64,000 nucleotides of DNA from Polaromonas sp. (GCA_025362315.1 JANYGP010000071.1:1-64000), one strand, 5' to 3'. Positions 16,340 to 25,535 are shown, numbered from the stretch's first letter. Numbers and translations: made by a program. The notes: generated from the sequence alone by a model not told the origin.

Positions 16340-17590
16340 ATGGCCAACATGAACAGTTCAAACACCCTGCCCCAGCCCAGCGTAGTGCCTTTGCGTGTGG
16401 ACGCGCAGGTGATTGGCCTGGTGGGTATGGCGCACTTGATCAGCCACTTCAGCCAGCTGCTGCTGGCGCCGCTGTTTCCGTGGCTGAAAGCAGAGTTCAA
16501 TGTCAGCTACGCACAGCTCGGGTTTTTGATGACGGTGTTCTTTGTGGTGTCGTGTGCGGTGCAGGCGGCATCGGGCTTTGTGGTCGACAAGCTGGGACCG
16601 CGCCCCGTGTTGTTTGTGGGCTTGGGCCTGATTGGTGTTGCTGCGTTTGGTTACGCCATGAGCACCAGTTACTGGATGCTGGCCGGCGTTGCTGTCATAG
16701 GCGGCGTGGGCAATGGCGTGTTTCATCCGGTCAACTACACGCTGCTGAACCGCAAAGTCAGCAGCAAGCGCCTGGGCCACGCATACAGCGTGCATGGCAT
16801 CACCGGCAGCTTGGGCTGGGCGCTGGCACCTGCCATGCTGGTGCCACTGGCCCTTGGCTTTTCATGGCGGGTGGCGCTGATGGCTGCTGGCACTTTGGCC
16901 TTTGTGGTGCTGGCTGTGGTGCTGCTCAACCGTGACAAGCTGGCGCTCCCAGTGGCCGCAGCCAATAACAACAACAACAACAAAGCTGTGCAAGACAGCA
17001 GCCTGGGCTTTCTAAAAATCCCGGCGGTGTGGATGTGCTTTACCTTTTTCTTTTGGTATGCGGCTGTGCTCAGCGTCATCCAGACCTTTGCACCCGAGGC
17101 AGCGCGCCAGCTGCATGACGTGCCGCTCAGTCTGGTGGCTATCTGCCTGAGTGTTTACATGCTGGGCAGTGCCAGCGGCATGGTGCTGGGGGGCTTTTTG
17201 GCAGCGGACTCCACGCGCTGCGAGCGCATTGTGTGTATGAGTTTTGCAGTCGCAGCGCTGATGGCGCTGCTGCTGGCTTTGGGCCAGTACCCGGCCTGGC
17301 TGGTGCCGGTTTTGTTTGGCGTGATGGGCATTGCATCAGGTGTGGCCGGGCCGTCGCGTGACCTGCTGGTCAAACAGTCCACCCCGGACAACGCCACCGG
17401 GCGCGTCTACGGCGTGGTGTACGCTGGGCTGGACATTGGCCAGGCTGTGACGCCCCTGGTGTTTGGCTTGCTGATGGATCATGGCCAGTACATGCAAGTG
17501 CTGCTGGGCTTGGTGGTGCTGCAGTGCGTGCTGGTGTTCAGCGCACTGAATGTTCGCAAAGTCAGGCGGGTGGCGCTGGTGGCTGGGTGA
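16340..17590 (+). CDS. MFS transporter (fosmidomycin-resistance-like group)
   Basis: 416 aa with twelve hydrophobic segments. TM1 begins GLVGMAHLISHFSQLLLAPL, and TM4-5 contain GGVGNGVFHPVNYTLLNRKV, which resembles the Fsr group. The cytoplasmic loop between the two halves carries six consecutive Asn (AAANNNNNNKAV) encoded by an AAC triplet run. It lies 160 bp after the acyl-CoA ligase on the same strand. The substrate is unknown; an organic acid matching the ligase is possible. Confidence 0.87.
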   Translation: MANMNSSNTLPQPSVVPLRVDAQVIGLVGMAHLISHFSQLLLAPLFPWLKAEFNVSYAQLGFLMTVFFVVSCAVQAASGFVVDKLGPRPVLFVGLGLIGVAAFGYAMSTSYWMLAGVAVIGGVGNGVFHPVNYTLLNRKVSSKRLGHAYSVHGITGSLGWALAPAMLVPLALGFSWRVALMAAGTLAFVVLAVVLLNRDKLALPVAAANNNNNNKAVQDSSLGFLKIPAVWMCFTFFFWYAAVLSVIQTFAPEAARQLHDVPLSLVAICLSVYMLGSASGMVLGGFLAADSTRCERIVCMSFAVAALMALLLALGQYPAWLVPVLFGVMGIASGVAGPSRDLLVKQSTPDNATGRVYGVVYAGLDIGQAVTPLVFGLLMDHGQYMQVLLGLVVLQCVLVFSALNVRKVRRVALVAG

Positions 17591-17739
17591 TCTGGCCCGC
17601 CGCAACAGGCCCTCTGACTCGCCTGTTGGTTGGATTTCCGTGTTTTGGCAATCTGGTGGAGAACTGAAGTTGCTCTGCGGTATCAAACCAAGGGTTTGTA
17701 CTTATTAACCATGTTTGCAAGTCATCATTGACCGGTTTT

Positions 17740-17766
17740 TTGGCACTCTGCCACACTGAGTGCTAA
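17740..17766 (+). promoter_or_regulatory. CIRCE (HrcA operator) upstream of rpoH
   Basis: TTGGCACTC-N9-GAGTGCTAA. The right half is identical to the CIRCE consensus (TTAGCACTC-N9-GAGTGCTAA), the left half has one mismatch, and the spacer is exactly nine bases. It ends 37 bp before the rpoH GTG, a position where HrcA binding would block transcription. Confidence 0.85.
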
Positions 17767-17803
17767 TATTTCATTTGCAAACTGTTTTTAAAGGAGTTTT
17801 GCT

Positions 17804-18787
17804 GTGTCTGTTGCTGCTTTCCCTGTTCCTTTTCCTACTCCAGTTTCTTCCCCACTTCCTTCACCTGGCTTGCTGGCAGCCTCTGGCGTTGTCAACGCCA
17901 ACCCATGGTCCCTGCTGCCACCACTGGGTAACCTGGATGCCTACATTACGGCGGTCAATCGCCTGCCCATGCTCACGTTGGAGCAGGAGCAAGGCTTTGC
18001 CCGCCAACTTCGTGAAAGCAACGACATGGCCTCGGCTGAAAAACTGGTGCTGTCGCATTTGCGGGTGGTGGTGTCCACGTCACGCAAATACTTGGGCTAC
18101 GGCCTGCCGCATGGCGACTTGATTCAAGAGGGCAATATTGGCCTGATGAAAGCTGTCAAACGTTTTGACCCGGACCAAGGCGTCAGGCTGGTCAGCTACG
18201 CGCTGCACTGGATCAAGGCCGAGATGCATGAATATATTTTGAAAAACTGGCGCATGGTGAAAGTAGCTACCACCAAAGCACAGCGCAAACTGTTTTTTAA
18301 CCTGCGCTCCATGAAGCAGGGCTTCAAGGACGATGCTGATGTGGCCACCCACCGCGACACCCTGAGCGACGATCAGATCAGCCACATGGCCAAAACGCTG
18401 AACGTCAAGCGGGAAGAAGTCATTGAGATGGAGCAGCGCATGTCAGGCGGTGATGTGCTGCTGGACCCGAGCCCGGGCGACGATGGCGACGATGCTTTTG
18501 GGCCGATTGCGTATCTGGCCGATGCAACACAGGAGCCAGCGGCCTTGCTAGAAGCGCAAACCCAGGACTACCTGGCCACCGACGGCATCGCACTGGCATT
18601 GCAGGGGCTGGACGACCGCTCACGCAAGATTGTGGAAGAGCGCTGGTTAAAAGTGAACGACGACGGTTCAGGCGGCATGACGCTGCATGACCTGGCAGCT
18701 ATTTATGGTGTCAGCGCCGAGCGGATTCGCCAGATTGAGGTGGCAGCCATGAAGAAGATGAAAAAGGTGCTTGCAGAATATGCTTGA
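17804..18787 (+). CDS. rpoH: RNA polymerase sigma-32 (heat-shock) factor
   Basis: 327 aa from a GTG preceded by AAGGAG. Sigma-70-family region 2 (GDLIQEGNIGLMKAVKRFDP, VSYALHWIKAEMHEYIL) and region 4 (LHDLAAIYGVSAERIRQIE) are present. The RpoH box QRKLFFNLRS marks it as sigma-32. It directs transcription of chaperone and protease genes. The proline-rich N-terminal stretch (about 45 aa) is longer than in E. coli. A CIRCE element lies just upstream and an intrinsic terminator just downstream, so it is monocistronic. htpX in this window has a matching sigma-32 promoter. Confidence 0.95.
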   Translation: MSVAAFPVPFPTPVSSPLPSPGLLAASGVVNANPWSLLPPLGNLDAYITAVNRLPMLTLEQEQGFARQLRESNDMASAEKLVLSHLRVVVSTSRKYLGYGLPHGDLIQEGNIGLMKAVKRFDPDQGVRLVSYALHWIKAEMHEYILKNWRMVKVATTKAQRKLFFNLRSMKQGFKDDADVATHRDTLSDDQISHMAKTLNVKREEVIEMEQRMSGGDVLLDPSPGDDGDDAFGPIAYLADATQEPAALLEAQTQDYLATDGIALALQGLDDRSRKIVEERWLKVNDDGSGGMTLHDLAAIYGVSAERIRQIEVAAMKKMKKVLAEYA

Positions 18788-18825
18788 CCAGTAAAGGTCA
18801 GGGAGCGCAAAGCGGTTACTCATCA

Positions 18826-18859
18826 AGCCATTGCAACTGAGATTGCAGTGGCTTTTTTT
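18826..18859 (+). terminator. intrinsic terminator of rpoH
   Basis: AGCCATTGCAA and TTGCAGTGGCT form an 11-bp stem with one G-U pair and a 6-nt loop, followed by seven T. Confidence 0.85.
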
Positions 18860-18870
18860 ACTGCCTGAAT

Positions 18871-19518
18871 TTATTTTCCCTGCAACAGCTGGCGCAGATC
18901 ATTGGTCAAGCCAGCCGCGTCGCTGCCGTAGCGGCTGTAAAGCCGCAGGCGGCCTTGGGTGTCGTAAATATAGTAGCCAGCCGAATGGTCCATGCTGTAG
19001 CTGGTAGGGGTTTTGCCTTCAACTTTTTTGTAGTAGATTTTGAAGTCCTTGGCGATTGCGGGCAGTTGGGCCAAGGTCGGGCGCAAGGCCAGAAATGCCG
19101 GGTCAAAGTTGGCCATGTAGGCTTTTAAAATCTCGGGGGTATCGCGATCCGGATCAACTGAGACAAACACCGCTTGCAGCTTGTCACCGTCTTCGCCCAA
19201 TGATTTTTTAATGCCTGCCAGCTCAGTCATGGACGCTGGGCACACGTCAGGGCATTGGGTAAAGCCAAAAAACACCACCACCAGGCTGCCCGCAAAGTCG
19301 CGGATTGAGCGGACTTTGCCGTTCTGGTCCACCACGCCATTGGACTGAGCAAAGTCCTTGGCGTAATCAGCGCCGGTGAGATCAATGCTTTTAAATTGCG
19401 GTTTTTCGGGTGTGCAAGCCGTCAACAGTGCCGTGAAAAAAAATAAAAATAAGGTCTTAGCGCATATATTATGGGCGCTAGCAGCTACTGAATTCATAGC
19501 ATTCATGTTGAGTTTCAT
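18871..19518 (-). CDS. SCO1/SenC copper chaperone lipoprotein for cytochrome oxidase
   Basis: 215 aa. A thioredoxin fold carries the copper site FTQCPDVCPASM (CxxxC) and the later conserved His in YSMDHSAGYY. Its role is CuA-site assembly in cytochrome c oxidase subunit II. A lipobox (LLTAC) follows the N-terminal hydrophobic stretch. The first residues, AMNSVAASAHNICAKT, come from an inserted copy of the dispersed element immediately before the hydrophobic core. It follows ctaB by 15 bp and ends the oxidase-assembly operon. Confidence 0.92.
   Translation of the reverse strand: MKLNMNAMNSVAASAHNICAKTLFLFFFTALLTACTPEKPQFKSIDLTGADYAKDFAQSNGVVDQNGKVRSIRDFAGSLVVVFFGFTQCPDVCPASMTELAGIKKSLGEDGDKLQAVFVSVDPDRDTPEILKAYMANFDPAFLALRPTLAQLPAIAKDFKIYYKKVEGKTPTSYSMDHSAGYYIYDTQGRLRLYSRYGSDAAGLTNDLRQLLQGK
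19453..19500 (-). repeat. dispersed two-hairpin element, copy 5 (N-terminus of SCO protein)
   Basis: 48 bp on the minus strand: GCTATGAATTCAG, TAGCTGCTAGCGCCC, then GCGCTAAGACC. It is in frame and encodes AMNSVAASAHNICAKT. Confidence 0.8.
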
Positions 19519-19533
19519 GTCGAGCCTATGGGC

Positions 19534-20439
19534 TTATATCAGGTAATGATCCAGCAACAGCGCCGCAAAAAGCGCAGACAGATGAATCAGTGAAAAGCGA
19601 AACGTCTTTCTGGCCAGCGCGTCTGAATAGTTGCGCCACAGTTTGAAGCCATACCAGCTAAAGCCTACGCTTAAACCCACCGCAGCCAGCAGATAAATCC
19701 AGCCCGCCATCTGAAAAACAAACGGCATCAGGCAAGCCGGGAACAGCACCAGCGTGTATAAAAACACCTGCAAGCGCGTAAATTCATTGCCATGGGTCAC
19801 TGGCAACATGGGCAAGCCGGCCTTGCGGTAGTCTTCCACCCGGTACAGCGCCAGCGCCCAGAAGTGCGGTGGTGTCCACAAGAAAATAATCAAAAACAAA
19901 ATGAGGGCTTCAGGCCCGACAGTGCCTGTCATGGCGGCCCACCCCAGCACCGGCGGCATGGCGCCTGATGCGCCGCCTATCACGATGTTTTGCGGCGTCA
20001 GCGGTTTCAAAATCACGGTGTAAATCACCGCGTAACCGACGAAGGTGGCAAACGTCAGCCACATGGTCAGCGGGTTGACCCACACATACAAAATCACCGA
20101 GCCAATGGCACACAATGTGGCTGAAAAGCTCAAGGTCAGCCAGTTGCTGATTTGTCCCTGCGCTGTTGCACGCATGGCGGTGCGCTTCATCCGCGCGTCA
20201 ATGCCCTGCTCAACCAGGCAATTAAAAGCTGCTGCTGCTCCCGCCACCAGCCATATGCCCAGGCAAGCCGTCAAGCCCAGCTTGAAGTCAGCCGCGCTGG
20301 GCATGCCCGGGACGGCCAGCACCATGCCAATCAATGCACAAAATACGATCAGCTGCACCACGCGCGGCTTGGTCAGCACATAGAACTGCCGAAACTTTGA
20401 CGGCAGGCCGGGCGCCGGAAGGGTATTGGCAGTGCTCAT
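19534..20439 (-). CDS. ctaB: protoheme IX farnesyltransferase (heme O synthase)
   Basis: 301 aa UbiA-family membrane prenyltransferase. The Asp-rich motif appears as [15 protein letters not shown], and the second conserved loop as [19 protein letters not shown]. It adds a farnesyl group to heme B to give heme O, the precursor used by CtaA. The ATG overlaps the ctaA stop (ATGA). About nine membrane segments are visible, the normal size for CtaB/CyoE. Confidence 0.96.
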   Translation of the reverse strand: MSTANTLPAPGLPSKFRQFYVLTKPRVVQLIVFCALIGMVLAVPGMPSAADFKLGLTACLGIWLVAGAAAAFNCLVEQGIDARMKRTAMRATAQGQISNWLTLSFSATLCAIGSVILYVWVNPLTMWLTFATFVGYAVIYTVILKPLTPQNIVIGGASGAMPPVLGWAAMTGTVGPEALILFLIIFLWTPPHFWALALYRVEDYRKAGLPMLPVTHGNEFTRLQVFLYTLVLFPACLMPFVFQMAGWIYLLAAVGLSVGFSWYGFKLWRNYSDALARKTFRFSLIHLSALFAALLLDHYLI

Positions 20440-21680
20440 GCAAACAACCGCGGCCCGACTGTTGCCGGCGCGTTGACATGTTGCTCTGCAGCGCGAGTCG
20501 TGCAGACAATGCCTGTGAGCACAATCACCAGCGCTGCAGCACCTCCCGTGTGCATGACAGCTGCTGCCAGCGGCCAGCCAAGCAGCACATTGCCCAGCCC
20601 GGTGGCCACCTGCAGCACGGCCAGGCTAGCCAGCCACTGCGCGGCACGGCGCAGAGCTGGTGTTTTGTAAAGATAAAACGCCAGGACGAGCATGGCGGCA
20701 AACACGACATAAGCACTCAATCGGTGAACATAGTGAATGGCCGTCAAAGCCTGAAAGCTGATGTTGTCCCCGCCCAAGCCCGCGCCCAGTTCACGCCAGA
20801 CAGTAAAACCTTCTTTGAAATTCATCGCTGGCCACCATGAATTTTGGCAGGCAGGAAAGTCAGTGCAAGCCATCACTGCATAGTTGGTGCTAACCCAGCC
20901 GCCCAAAGCAATCTGGAGCCACAACAAGGCAAATGTGCCAACAATCAAGGTTCTGATTGCACGTGGCAGTTGGGCAGTTGCTGGCTCGCCCTGCACTTGC
21001 GCATAGCGAACGCTTTGCACCTTCAAAAGCGTCAGCAAAACCATACCACCCAGCAAATGCATGGTGACGATTGCTGGAAACAATTTCATGGTGACTGTCA
21101 ACGCACCAAACGCACCCTGTATGCACACCCAGAACAATGTGAATACCGGCAATAACGGGGCTATATTGCCTGTATGCATACCGACTTCAGGCAGCTTACT
21201 GCCCTGCTGGCGGACAGGCGTACCGGGTGCATGTGTGGCGTTGTGTTTCTTGCCGCGCCTGCGTTCAAACCAGCTGGCAACGCTGGCAACAGCCAGCGTC
21301 AGTATCAACACCCCTACACCGGTAGCCAGGTAACGGTGAATCATTTCAATCCAGGCCTTGGGGTGCGTGACAGGGCCTGTCGGCATGGCCGATTGGGCTG
21401 CATTGATTTGCTGGACAGCGCCAATCGGGCTGGCATGACCGTAACAGCCAGGCCAGTCGGGGCAACCCAGGCCAGAATCTGTCAACCGGGTGAACGCGCC
21501 AAAAATGACCAGATCAAATGTCAGGAAAAGCGTGACCCATGTCAGCGTGCGCAAACGCTGGGCCATGGTGGATTTTCGGCTCTTCAGCCAGACCCAGGCC
21601 AGTGGGCCAATGGCCACCACCATGCCCATGATCATCAGGCGCAGTGCCGGGCTCAGGTTGTAAAGGTCGATGTCGTTCAT
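20436..21680 (-). CDS. ctaA: heme A synthase (COX15/CtaA family)
   Basis: About 414 aa from the ATG at 21680 ([11 protein letters not shown]). Motifs include [20 protein letters not shown], the histidine-bearing [14 protein letters not shown], and in the second half [20 protein letters not shown] and [13 protein letters not shown]. These are the heme-ligand His and Cys-pair loops of heme A synthase, which oxidises heme O to heme A. It is coupled to ctaB by an ATGA overlap. Confidence 0.95.
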   Translation of the reverse strand: MNDIDLYNLSPALRLMIMGMVVAIGPLAWVWLKSRKSTMAQRLRTLTWVTLFLTFDLVIFGAFTRLTDSGLGCPDWPGCYGHASPIGAVQQINAAQSAMPTGPVTHPKAWIEMIHRYLATGVGVLILTLAVASVASWFERRRGKKHNATHAPGTPVRQQGSKLPEVGMHTGNIAPLLPVFTLFWVCIQGAFGALTVTMKLFPAIVTMHLLGGMVLLTLLKVQSVRYAQVQGEPATAQLPRAIRTLIVGTFALLWLQIALGGWVSTNYAVMACTDFPACQNSWWPAMNFKEGFTVWRELGAGLGGDNISFQALTAIHYVHRLSAYVVFAAMLVLAFYLYKTPALRRAAQWLASLAVLQVATGLGNVLLGWPLAAAVMHTGGAAALVIVLTGIVCTTRAAEQHVNAPATVGPRLFA

Positions 21681-21785
21681 GAGCGTACGGAGCACAAGGA
21701 TACCCGCAGGCATGCAGAGCCTCGTAGGGTAGGCGTCAAATCAGGCAAGGTGGCAAGCGAAGGGGTCAACATGGAAGTCAACATG

Positions 21786-22472
21786 CTAGCGACCTTCCTT
21801 GTCCCAGCTTCCCGAGGCACGAAGCAGGCGGTCCAGATCTCGCTTGGCCTTGGCGGCCCCTGCGGCGTCCATACGAGCCGGAAAGCGCATCATCAAATTT
21901 CCAAGTGGGTCCACCACATACAAATGCGCTTCAGCAGGCTGATCTTCAGCTGCAGGCAACCACTGCAGCACGGCATCTTTTGAGACACGCAAAACAGTTG
22001 AATCGGACAAAGCCGGTTTCAGGCGTGCATCAACATCGCCTGAATCAAGTACCAGCCAGACACGGTCTAGCCGGCCTTTCTCTTTGCCAAGAACCTCACG
22101 CAGTTGCCGTTGAAAATAAAGGCGTTGCTGGCAAGCAGCATCACAAGCAGATGTGCCAAGACTGATCAGCAGCCACTGGTTTTTAAGCGACGTCAGCGTA
22201 CCGGGTTTGCCGGTCAAATCTGTCGTTGCAATGCCGGGCAAAGGGCGCTGCGGCGTGATCAGCTCACCATAATTGCGGCGGCCCTCAGGGCGAATGACGT
22301 AGTACGTGAAGTACGATGCGACAACCGGCGCTGCGCACACCAGCAGCACGGCAACCATTTTCCAGCGCCCTGTGCGGGTGCCTGTCCCTTGTCTGGCTGG
22401 CACTGAAAGTGCGTGTACTGTCAGGCCCAAGGGTTGGTCAGCGGGTACTTTTGAAGAGGAAACGTCAGGCAT
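21786..22472 (-). CDS. membrane-anchored thioredoxin-like protein of the oxidase cluster
   Basis: 228 aa with one membrane anchor near residues 38-58 (MVAVLLVCAAPVVASYFTYYV) and a periplasmic domain that resembles SCO/thioredoxin folds. A Cys pair occurs in LGTSACDAACQQRLYFQRQ and a late LYVVDPLGNLMMRF strand. It overlaps the end of the SURF1 gene by eight bases. Such proteins sit in betaproteobacterial cox clusters between SURF1 and ctaA and are thought to aid oxidase assembly. I do not recognise a specific name. Confidence 0.8.
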   Translation of the reverse strand: MPDVSSSKVPADQPLGLTVHALSVPARQGTGTRTGRWKMVAVLLVCAAPVVASYFTYYVIRPEGRRNYGELITPQRPLPGIATTDLTGKPGTLTSLKNQWLLISLGTSACDAACQQRLYFQRQLREVLGKEKGRLDRVWLVLDSGDVDARLKPALSDSTVLRVSKDAVLQWLPAAEDQPAEAHLYVVDPLGNLMMRFPARMDAAGAAKAKRDLDRLLRASGSWDKEGR

Positions 22473-23208
22473 GAAAAGCTAGTTTGCGCTTGATGCGCCA
22501 GGGATTGAAAATTTGAAACCAGGCATACAAGCCCACCACCAGCGCACACATTGCAAACCACTGAAAAGCGTATCCGTAATGCTTTTCAATCCCCACATTA
22601 GGCGCCGCCCAGTCGCGGAGCAGACCTTCGTTAGCGGGACCGGTTTGTACAATTGACACTGGAAGCAATGCCAGAGCCGTCTCGGCACCAAGCGCGTTGA
22701 TGTCAAGATTTTGCCGTATGCGCCCTGTATCCGCCCCCTTGAATTCGTATAACTTGGAGGGTGGTGGGGCAATGCGCCCACGCACTGTCACGCGGCCAGC
22801 TGGAGTCTGAACAAGGGGCAGCGCTGTGCGGTCTGCAAAATTGCGCTGTACCCAGCCGCGTTGAACCAAGATAGCCTGGCCGGTGTCCTCAAGGATCAAG
22901 GGTGTGACTGCTATCAGGCCAGTCTTTCCATTCATTTGCCGGTTGTCCAGAAACACAGTGTGCTCAACGCGCCAGACACCTTTGAGTGTGGCCTGGCGGT
23001 GCACTGCATCGTTTAAATTTTTAAAATTCGCCAGATCAGCGGCTTTCAGGATGGACTGGTTGCCTTGCGCCTCAATGGCATGCATCAAAGCCTGCTTTTG
23101 TGCAGCTCGACGCAGTTGCCACTGCCCCAGCGAGAATGTCAGCGCCGCTACCAGCAACGCTGCAACCGTGAGCAGCCAAAACCTGGATCGCTGTGAAACT
23201 TTTTGCAT
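22465..23208 (-). CDS. SURF1-family cytochrome oxidase assembly protein
   Basis: 247 aa with the two terminal membrane helices of SURF1: residues about 10-30 (WLLTVAALLVAALTFSLGQW) and about 219-238. Family motifs are LGQWQLRRAAQKQ, VFLDNRQMNGKTG and ILVQRGWVQRNF. It assists heme a insertion into subunit I. The ATG is only 18 bp from the ATG of the divergent DUF2909 gene. Confidence 0.92.
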   Translation of the reverse strand: MQKVSQRSRFWLLTVAALLVAALTFSLGQWQLRRAAQKQALMHAIEAQGNQSILKAADLANFKNLNDAVHRQATLKGVWRVEHTVFLDNRQMNGKTGLIAVTPLILEDTGQAILVQRGWVQRNFADRTALPLVQTPAGRVTVRGRIAPPPSKLYEFKGADTGRIRQNLDINALGAETALALLPVSIVQTGPANEGLLRDWAAPNVGIEKHYGYAFQWFAMCALVVGLYAWFQIFNPWRIKRKLAFHA

Positions 23209-23226
23209 CAGCGGATAATCTCCAGC

Positions 23227-23448
23227 ATGACGTACCTTGTAGCTATTGCATTTTTAGCCATTGTTGCCAGCCTGGCGACTGCACTTTTTTTCATGATGAA
23301 AGACGGTGCAAACGGCAAGGCCAAAACAAGTGGCATGGCCCGTGCGCTGGCATTTCGCATCGGATTTTCAGTGCTGCTGTTTGTCTGCATTTTGATTGCC
23401 TGGAAGATGGGCTACATCCAGCCGACAGGCTTGCCGACTGGAAAATAA
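23227..23448 (+). CDS. twin-transmembrane small protein (DUF2909)
   Basis: 73 aa from the ATG at 23227 (MTYLVAIAFLAIV); the track start at 23203 would overlap SURF1. Two hydrophobic helices flank a basic loop, KDGANGKAKTSGMARALAFR. The family is commonly found in proteobacterial oxidase clusters and has no assigned reaction. It runs opposite to all the surrounding cox genes and is followed by a strong terminator. Confidence 0.8.
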   Translation: MTYLVAIAFLAIVASLATALFFMMKDGANGKAKTSGMARALAFRIGFSVLLFVCILIAWKMGYIQPTGLPTGK

Positions 23449-23469
23449 ATAGACATTTTAAAAAACAGC

Positions 23470-23493
23470 AAAGGCCGCACACAGCGGCCTTTT
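23470..23493. terminator. bidirectional intrinsic terminator between DUF2909 gene and ctaE
   Basis: AAAGGCCGC and GCGGCCTTT form a 9-bp perfect stem around a 5-nt loop. It lies 21 bp after the DUF2909 stop and 24 bp after the convergent ctaE stop, so it can serve both. Confidence 0.75.
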
Positions 23494-23516
23494 GCATGGA
23501 CTGTCATCGCTGGCGT

Positions 23517-24398
23517 TTAAAGCCAGTACACCAAAATGTAAAGTCCCAGCCAGACCACATCCACAAAGTGCCAGTACCACGCGGCACCTTCAAAACCAAA
23601 ATGCTTGTCTGCTGTGAAGTGTCCTTTTTGCAGGCGCAAAGTAATGAAAAGCAGCATCAACATTCCCACGAACACGTGAAAACCGTGAAAGCCCGTCAGC
23701 ATGTAAAAGGTCGAGCCATAAACGCCTGAATTCAGCTTGAGGTTCAGGTCGGAATACAGATGTGAATACTCATATCCCTGAACGCACAGGAAAACAAAAC
23801 CCAAAATGACTGTAGTCCACATGAAGCCGATGGTTTGCAACCGGTGGCCAGCGCGAAGCGCATGGTGCGCAATCGTCATGGTTACGCCAGACGTCAGTAG
23901 CAATGCGGTGTTGATGGTCGGCAGCCAGAAGGGACCAACTGTCTGAAACGGCTCCACAACGTCAGCCGGAGAAGCTGTAACACCAGCAGCCATGCTGGGC
24001 CATACAGCCTTGAACTCGGGCCAGAGCAGCGAATTCTCAAGGCCACCGAGCGCCGGAATTGAGTGCATGCGCGCCCACCACAGCGATGTAAAAAACGCAC
24101 CGAAAAACATGACTTCAGAAAAAATAAACCAGCTCATTGCCCAACGGTACGACAAATCAATTTTGTGCCCGTACAAACCGCCTTGGCTCTCACGAACCGA
24201 TTCACTGAACCAGCGAAACAAGGTTCCTAACCAAACCACCATGCCAAAAGCGAGTGAATAAATTCCCCACTCGTGCCCGTTGATCCATTGGCTTGCACCC
24301 AACACGACGAAAAGCAGGCCCAGCGACGCCATCACCGGGTGGCTGGAAGGCGCCGGAATAAAGTAATGCGGCGTGCCTGTTGTGGAAGTAGATGACAT
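23517..24398 (-). CDS. ctaE: cytochrome c oxidase subunit III
   Basis: 293 aa with seven membrane helices. Typical subunit III motifs are FSEVMFFGAFFTSLWW, LLTSGVTMTIAHHALRAG, FMLTGFHGFHVFVGMLMLL and WYWHFVDVVWLGLYILVYW at the C-terminus. It belongs to the aa3-type oxidase encoded with ctaC and ctaD. The 171-bp gap to the DUF2970 gene holds no other gene. Confidence 0.96.
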   Translation of the reverse strand: MSSTSTTGTPHYFIPAPSSHPVMASLGLLFVVLGASQWINGHEWGIYSLAFGMVVWLGTLFRWFSESVRESQGGLYGHKIDLSYRWAMSWFIFSEVMFFGAFFTSLWWARMHSIPALGGLENSLLWPEFKAVWPSMAAGVTASPADVVEPFQTVGPFWLPTINTALLLTSGVTMTIAHHALRAGHRLQTIGFMWTTVILGFVFLCVQGYEYSHLYSDLNLKLNSGVYGSTFYMLTGFHGFHVFVGMLMLLFITLRLQKGHFTADKHFGFEGAAWYWHFVDVVWLGLYILVYWL

Positions 24399-24569
24399 AT
24401 TTAGATTCCTGCTCTCTCTGCTCTCGAATTTATCGATGACTTAATGACTTGACCGGCTATGCCGCGGGTTAAAACAGTGGTGGCGTAACTTCAACGCCGT
24501 GATTTCAATGTCTTGACGTGATTTTTTTGTTAATTGTTGAATTTGCTTAATGCACTCTGCAAGAAGGAT

Positions 24570-24800
24570 TTACTTCACTACAACCCACGTGGCTAGCGCC
24601 ACCAAACTACCGACAAAGATAAACACCCCTACCAACCCAACCACAACAATGTGCACGGGGTTGAGCTGGGCCACATCTTGCTCGTAGTCAGTTTTAGCGC
24701 GCAAGCCGACAAATGACCACATCACTGCTTTAACTGTGCGAAAAATTGACCTTTTGCGCTTGTACGCCGGGACCGCCGAATCAACATCAGCGCGGATCAT
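24570..24800 (-). CDS. DUF2970 small membrane protein
   Basis: 76 aa: a basic N-terminus including KRKRSIFRTVKAVMWSFVGL, then one C-terminal hydrophobic helix (VHIVVVGLVGVFIFVGSLVAL). The DUF2970 family lies in betaproteobacterial oxidase operons between ctaG and ctaE; its function is not established. The ATG overlaps the ctaG stop. Confidence 0.85.
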   Translation of the reverse strand: MIRADVDSAVPAYKRKRSIFRTVKAVMWSFVGLRAKTDYEQDVAQLNPVHIVVVGLVGVFIFVGSLVALATWVVVK

Positions 24801-25393
24801 GCGCCGAAAGCCTTTTCAATCACTACATTGGCGGCCTGTGGTGCAGCAGGGGTACGCCCACCAACTTCAAAAAACGTGTACGACAAGGTAATGGTGCTCA
24901 CGTCCTTAGATAACTTTGGGTCGATCACGAAAGCCACCGGCCATTGCTTTTTCTCACCAGGCGCAAGCGTGTACTGCTGAAAACAAAAGCATTCCAGCTT
25001 GTTGAAATGTGCGCCAGCCTGAGCAGGCGCATAGCTGGGAATGGCTTGCGCAGACATGGTGCGGTTTTGAGTGTTCTGAAACTCAAACATCACAGTAGCA
25101 AGCTCGCCAGGATGAACCTTCAATGTGCTTTGCGCAGGCTTGAAATGCCAAGGACCGCGCGTGTTGGTGTCGAACTCGACTGTGATGCTGCGTGTTAGGT
25201 CTAACTGTGTGTTGGCAGGTAACTTGGACGTCGCGCCAGGAATCCGTTTGTCCCCAAGCGCCAGCACGTTGATGCCTGTCATCTCGCAAATCGCCCGATA
25301 CAAAGGCACCAGTCCATAGCCAAACCCAAACATGGCCAGAACGATGACGGCCAGCTTACTGACCATTTTGATGTTTTCGCGCCGGATAACCAT
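24797..25393 (-). CDS. ctaG: cytochrome c oxidase assembly protein Cox11/CtaG (CuB insertion)
   Basis: 198 aa. A single N-terminal anchor (VSKLAVIVLAMFGFGYGLVPL) is followed by the Cox11 domain. Family motifs are YRAICEMTGIN, the copper-binding KLECFCFQQYTLAPGEK (CFCF) and FVIDPKLSKDVSTITLSYTF. It delivers copper to CuB of subunit I. The position between ctaD and ctaE is standard. Confidence 0.95.
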   Translation of the reverse strand: MVIRRENIKMVSKLAVIVLAMFGFGYGLVPLYRAICEMTGINVLALGDKRIPGATSKLPANTQLDLTRSITVEFDTNTRGPWHFKPAQSTLKVHPGELATVMFEFQNTQNRTMSAQAIPSYAPAQAGAHFNKLECFCFQQYTLAPGEKKQWPVAFVIDPKLSKDVSTITLSYTFFEVGGRTPAAPQAANVVIEKAFGA

Positions 25394-25405
25394 AAAAGGG
25401 CAGCT

Positions 25406-25519
25406 TCAACGACCAAAAAAAGCAAACTTTGCCATGAACCCCATGAAGAACACTGCAGCTACTGACGCAAGGATAAGACCCATGCGCAAGTTGTTTTTCT
25501 TTTGATCTGGTGTGGTCAT
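25406..25519 (-). CDS. cytochrome oxidase small assembly protein (37 aa)
   Basis: Too short for the ORF track; found by translating the gap between ctaD and ctaG. The peptide starts MTTPDQKKNNLRMG and continues with one hydrophobic helix, LILASVAAVFFMGFMAKFAF, ending FGR. Tiny proteins of this form are annotated between ctaD and ctaG in Burkholderiales as oxidase assembly factors. The spacing is 16 bp after ctaD and 12 bp before ctaG, all one strand. Confidence 0.85.
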   Translation of the reverse strand: MTTPDQKKNNLRMGLILASVAAVFFMGFMAKFAFFGR

Positions 25520-25535
25520 GGCACTGGTGTTGTTA

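Noticed and set aside
16340-17590. Considered whether the Asn run marks a gene fusion
   Set aside because: Both halves align as one MFS protein; the run is a simple triplet repeat in the central loop.
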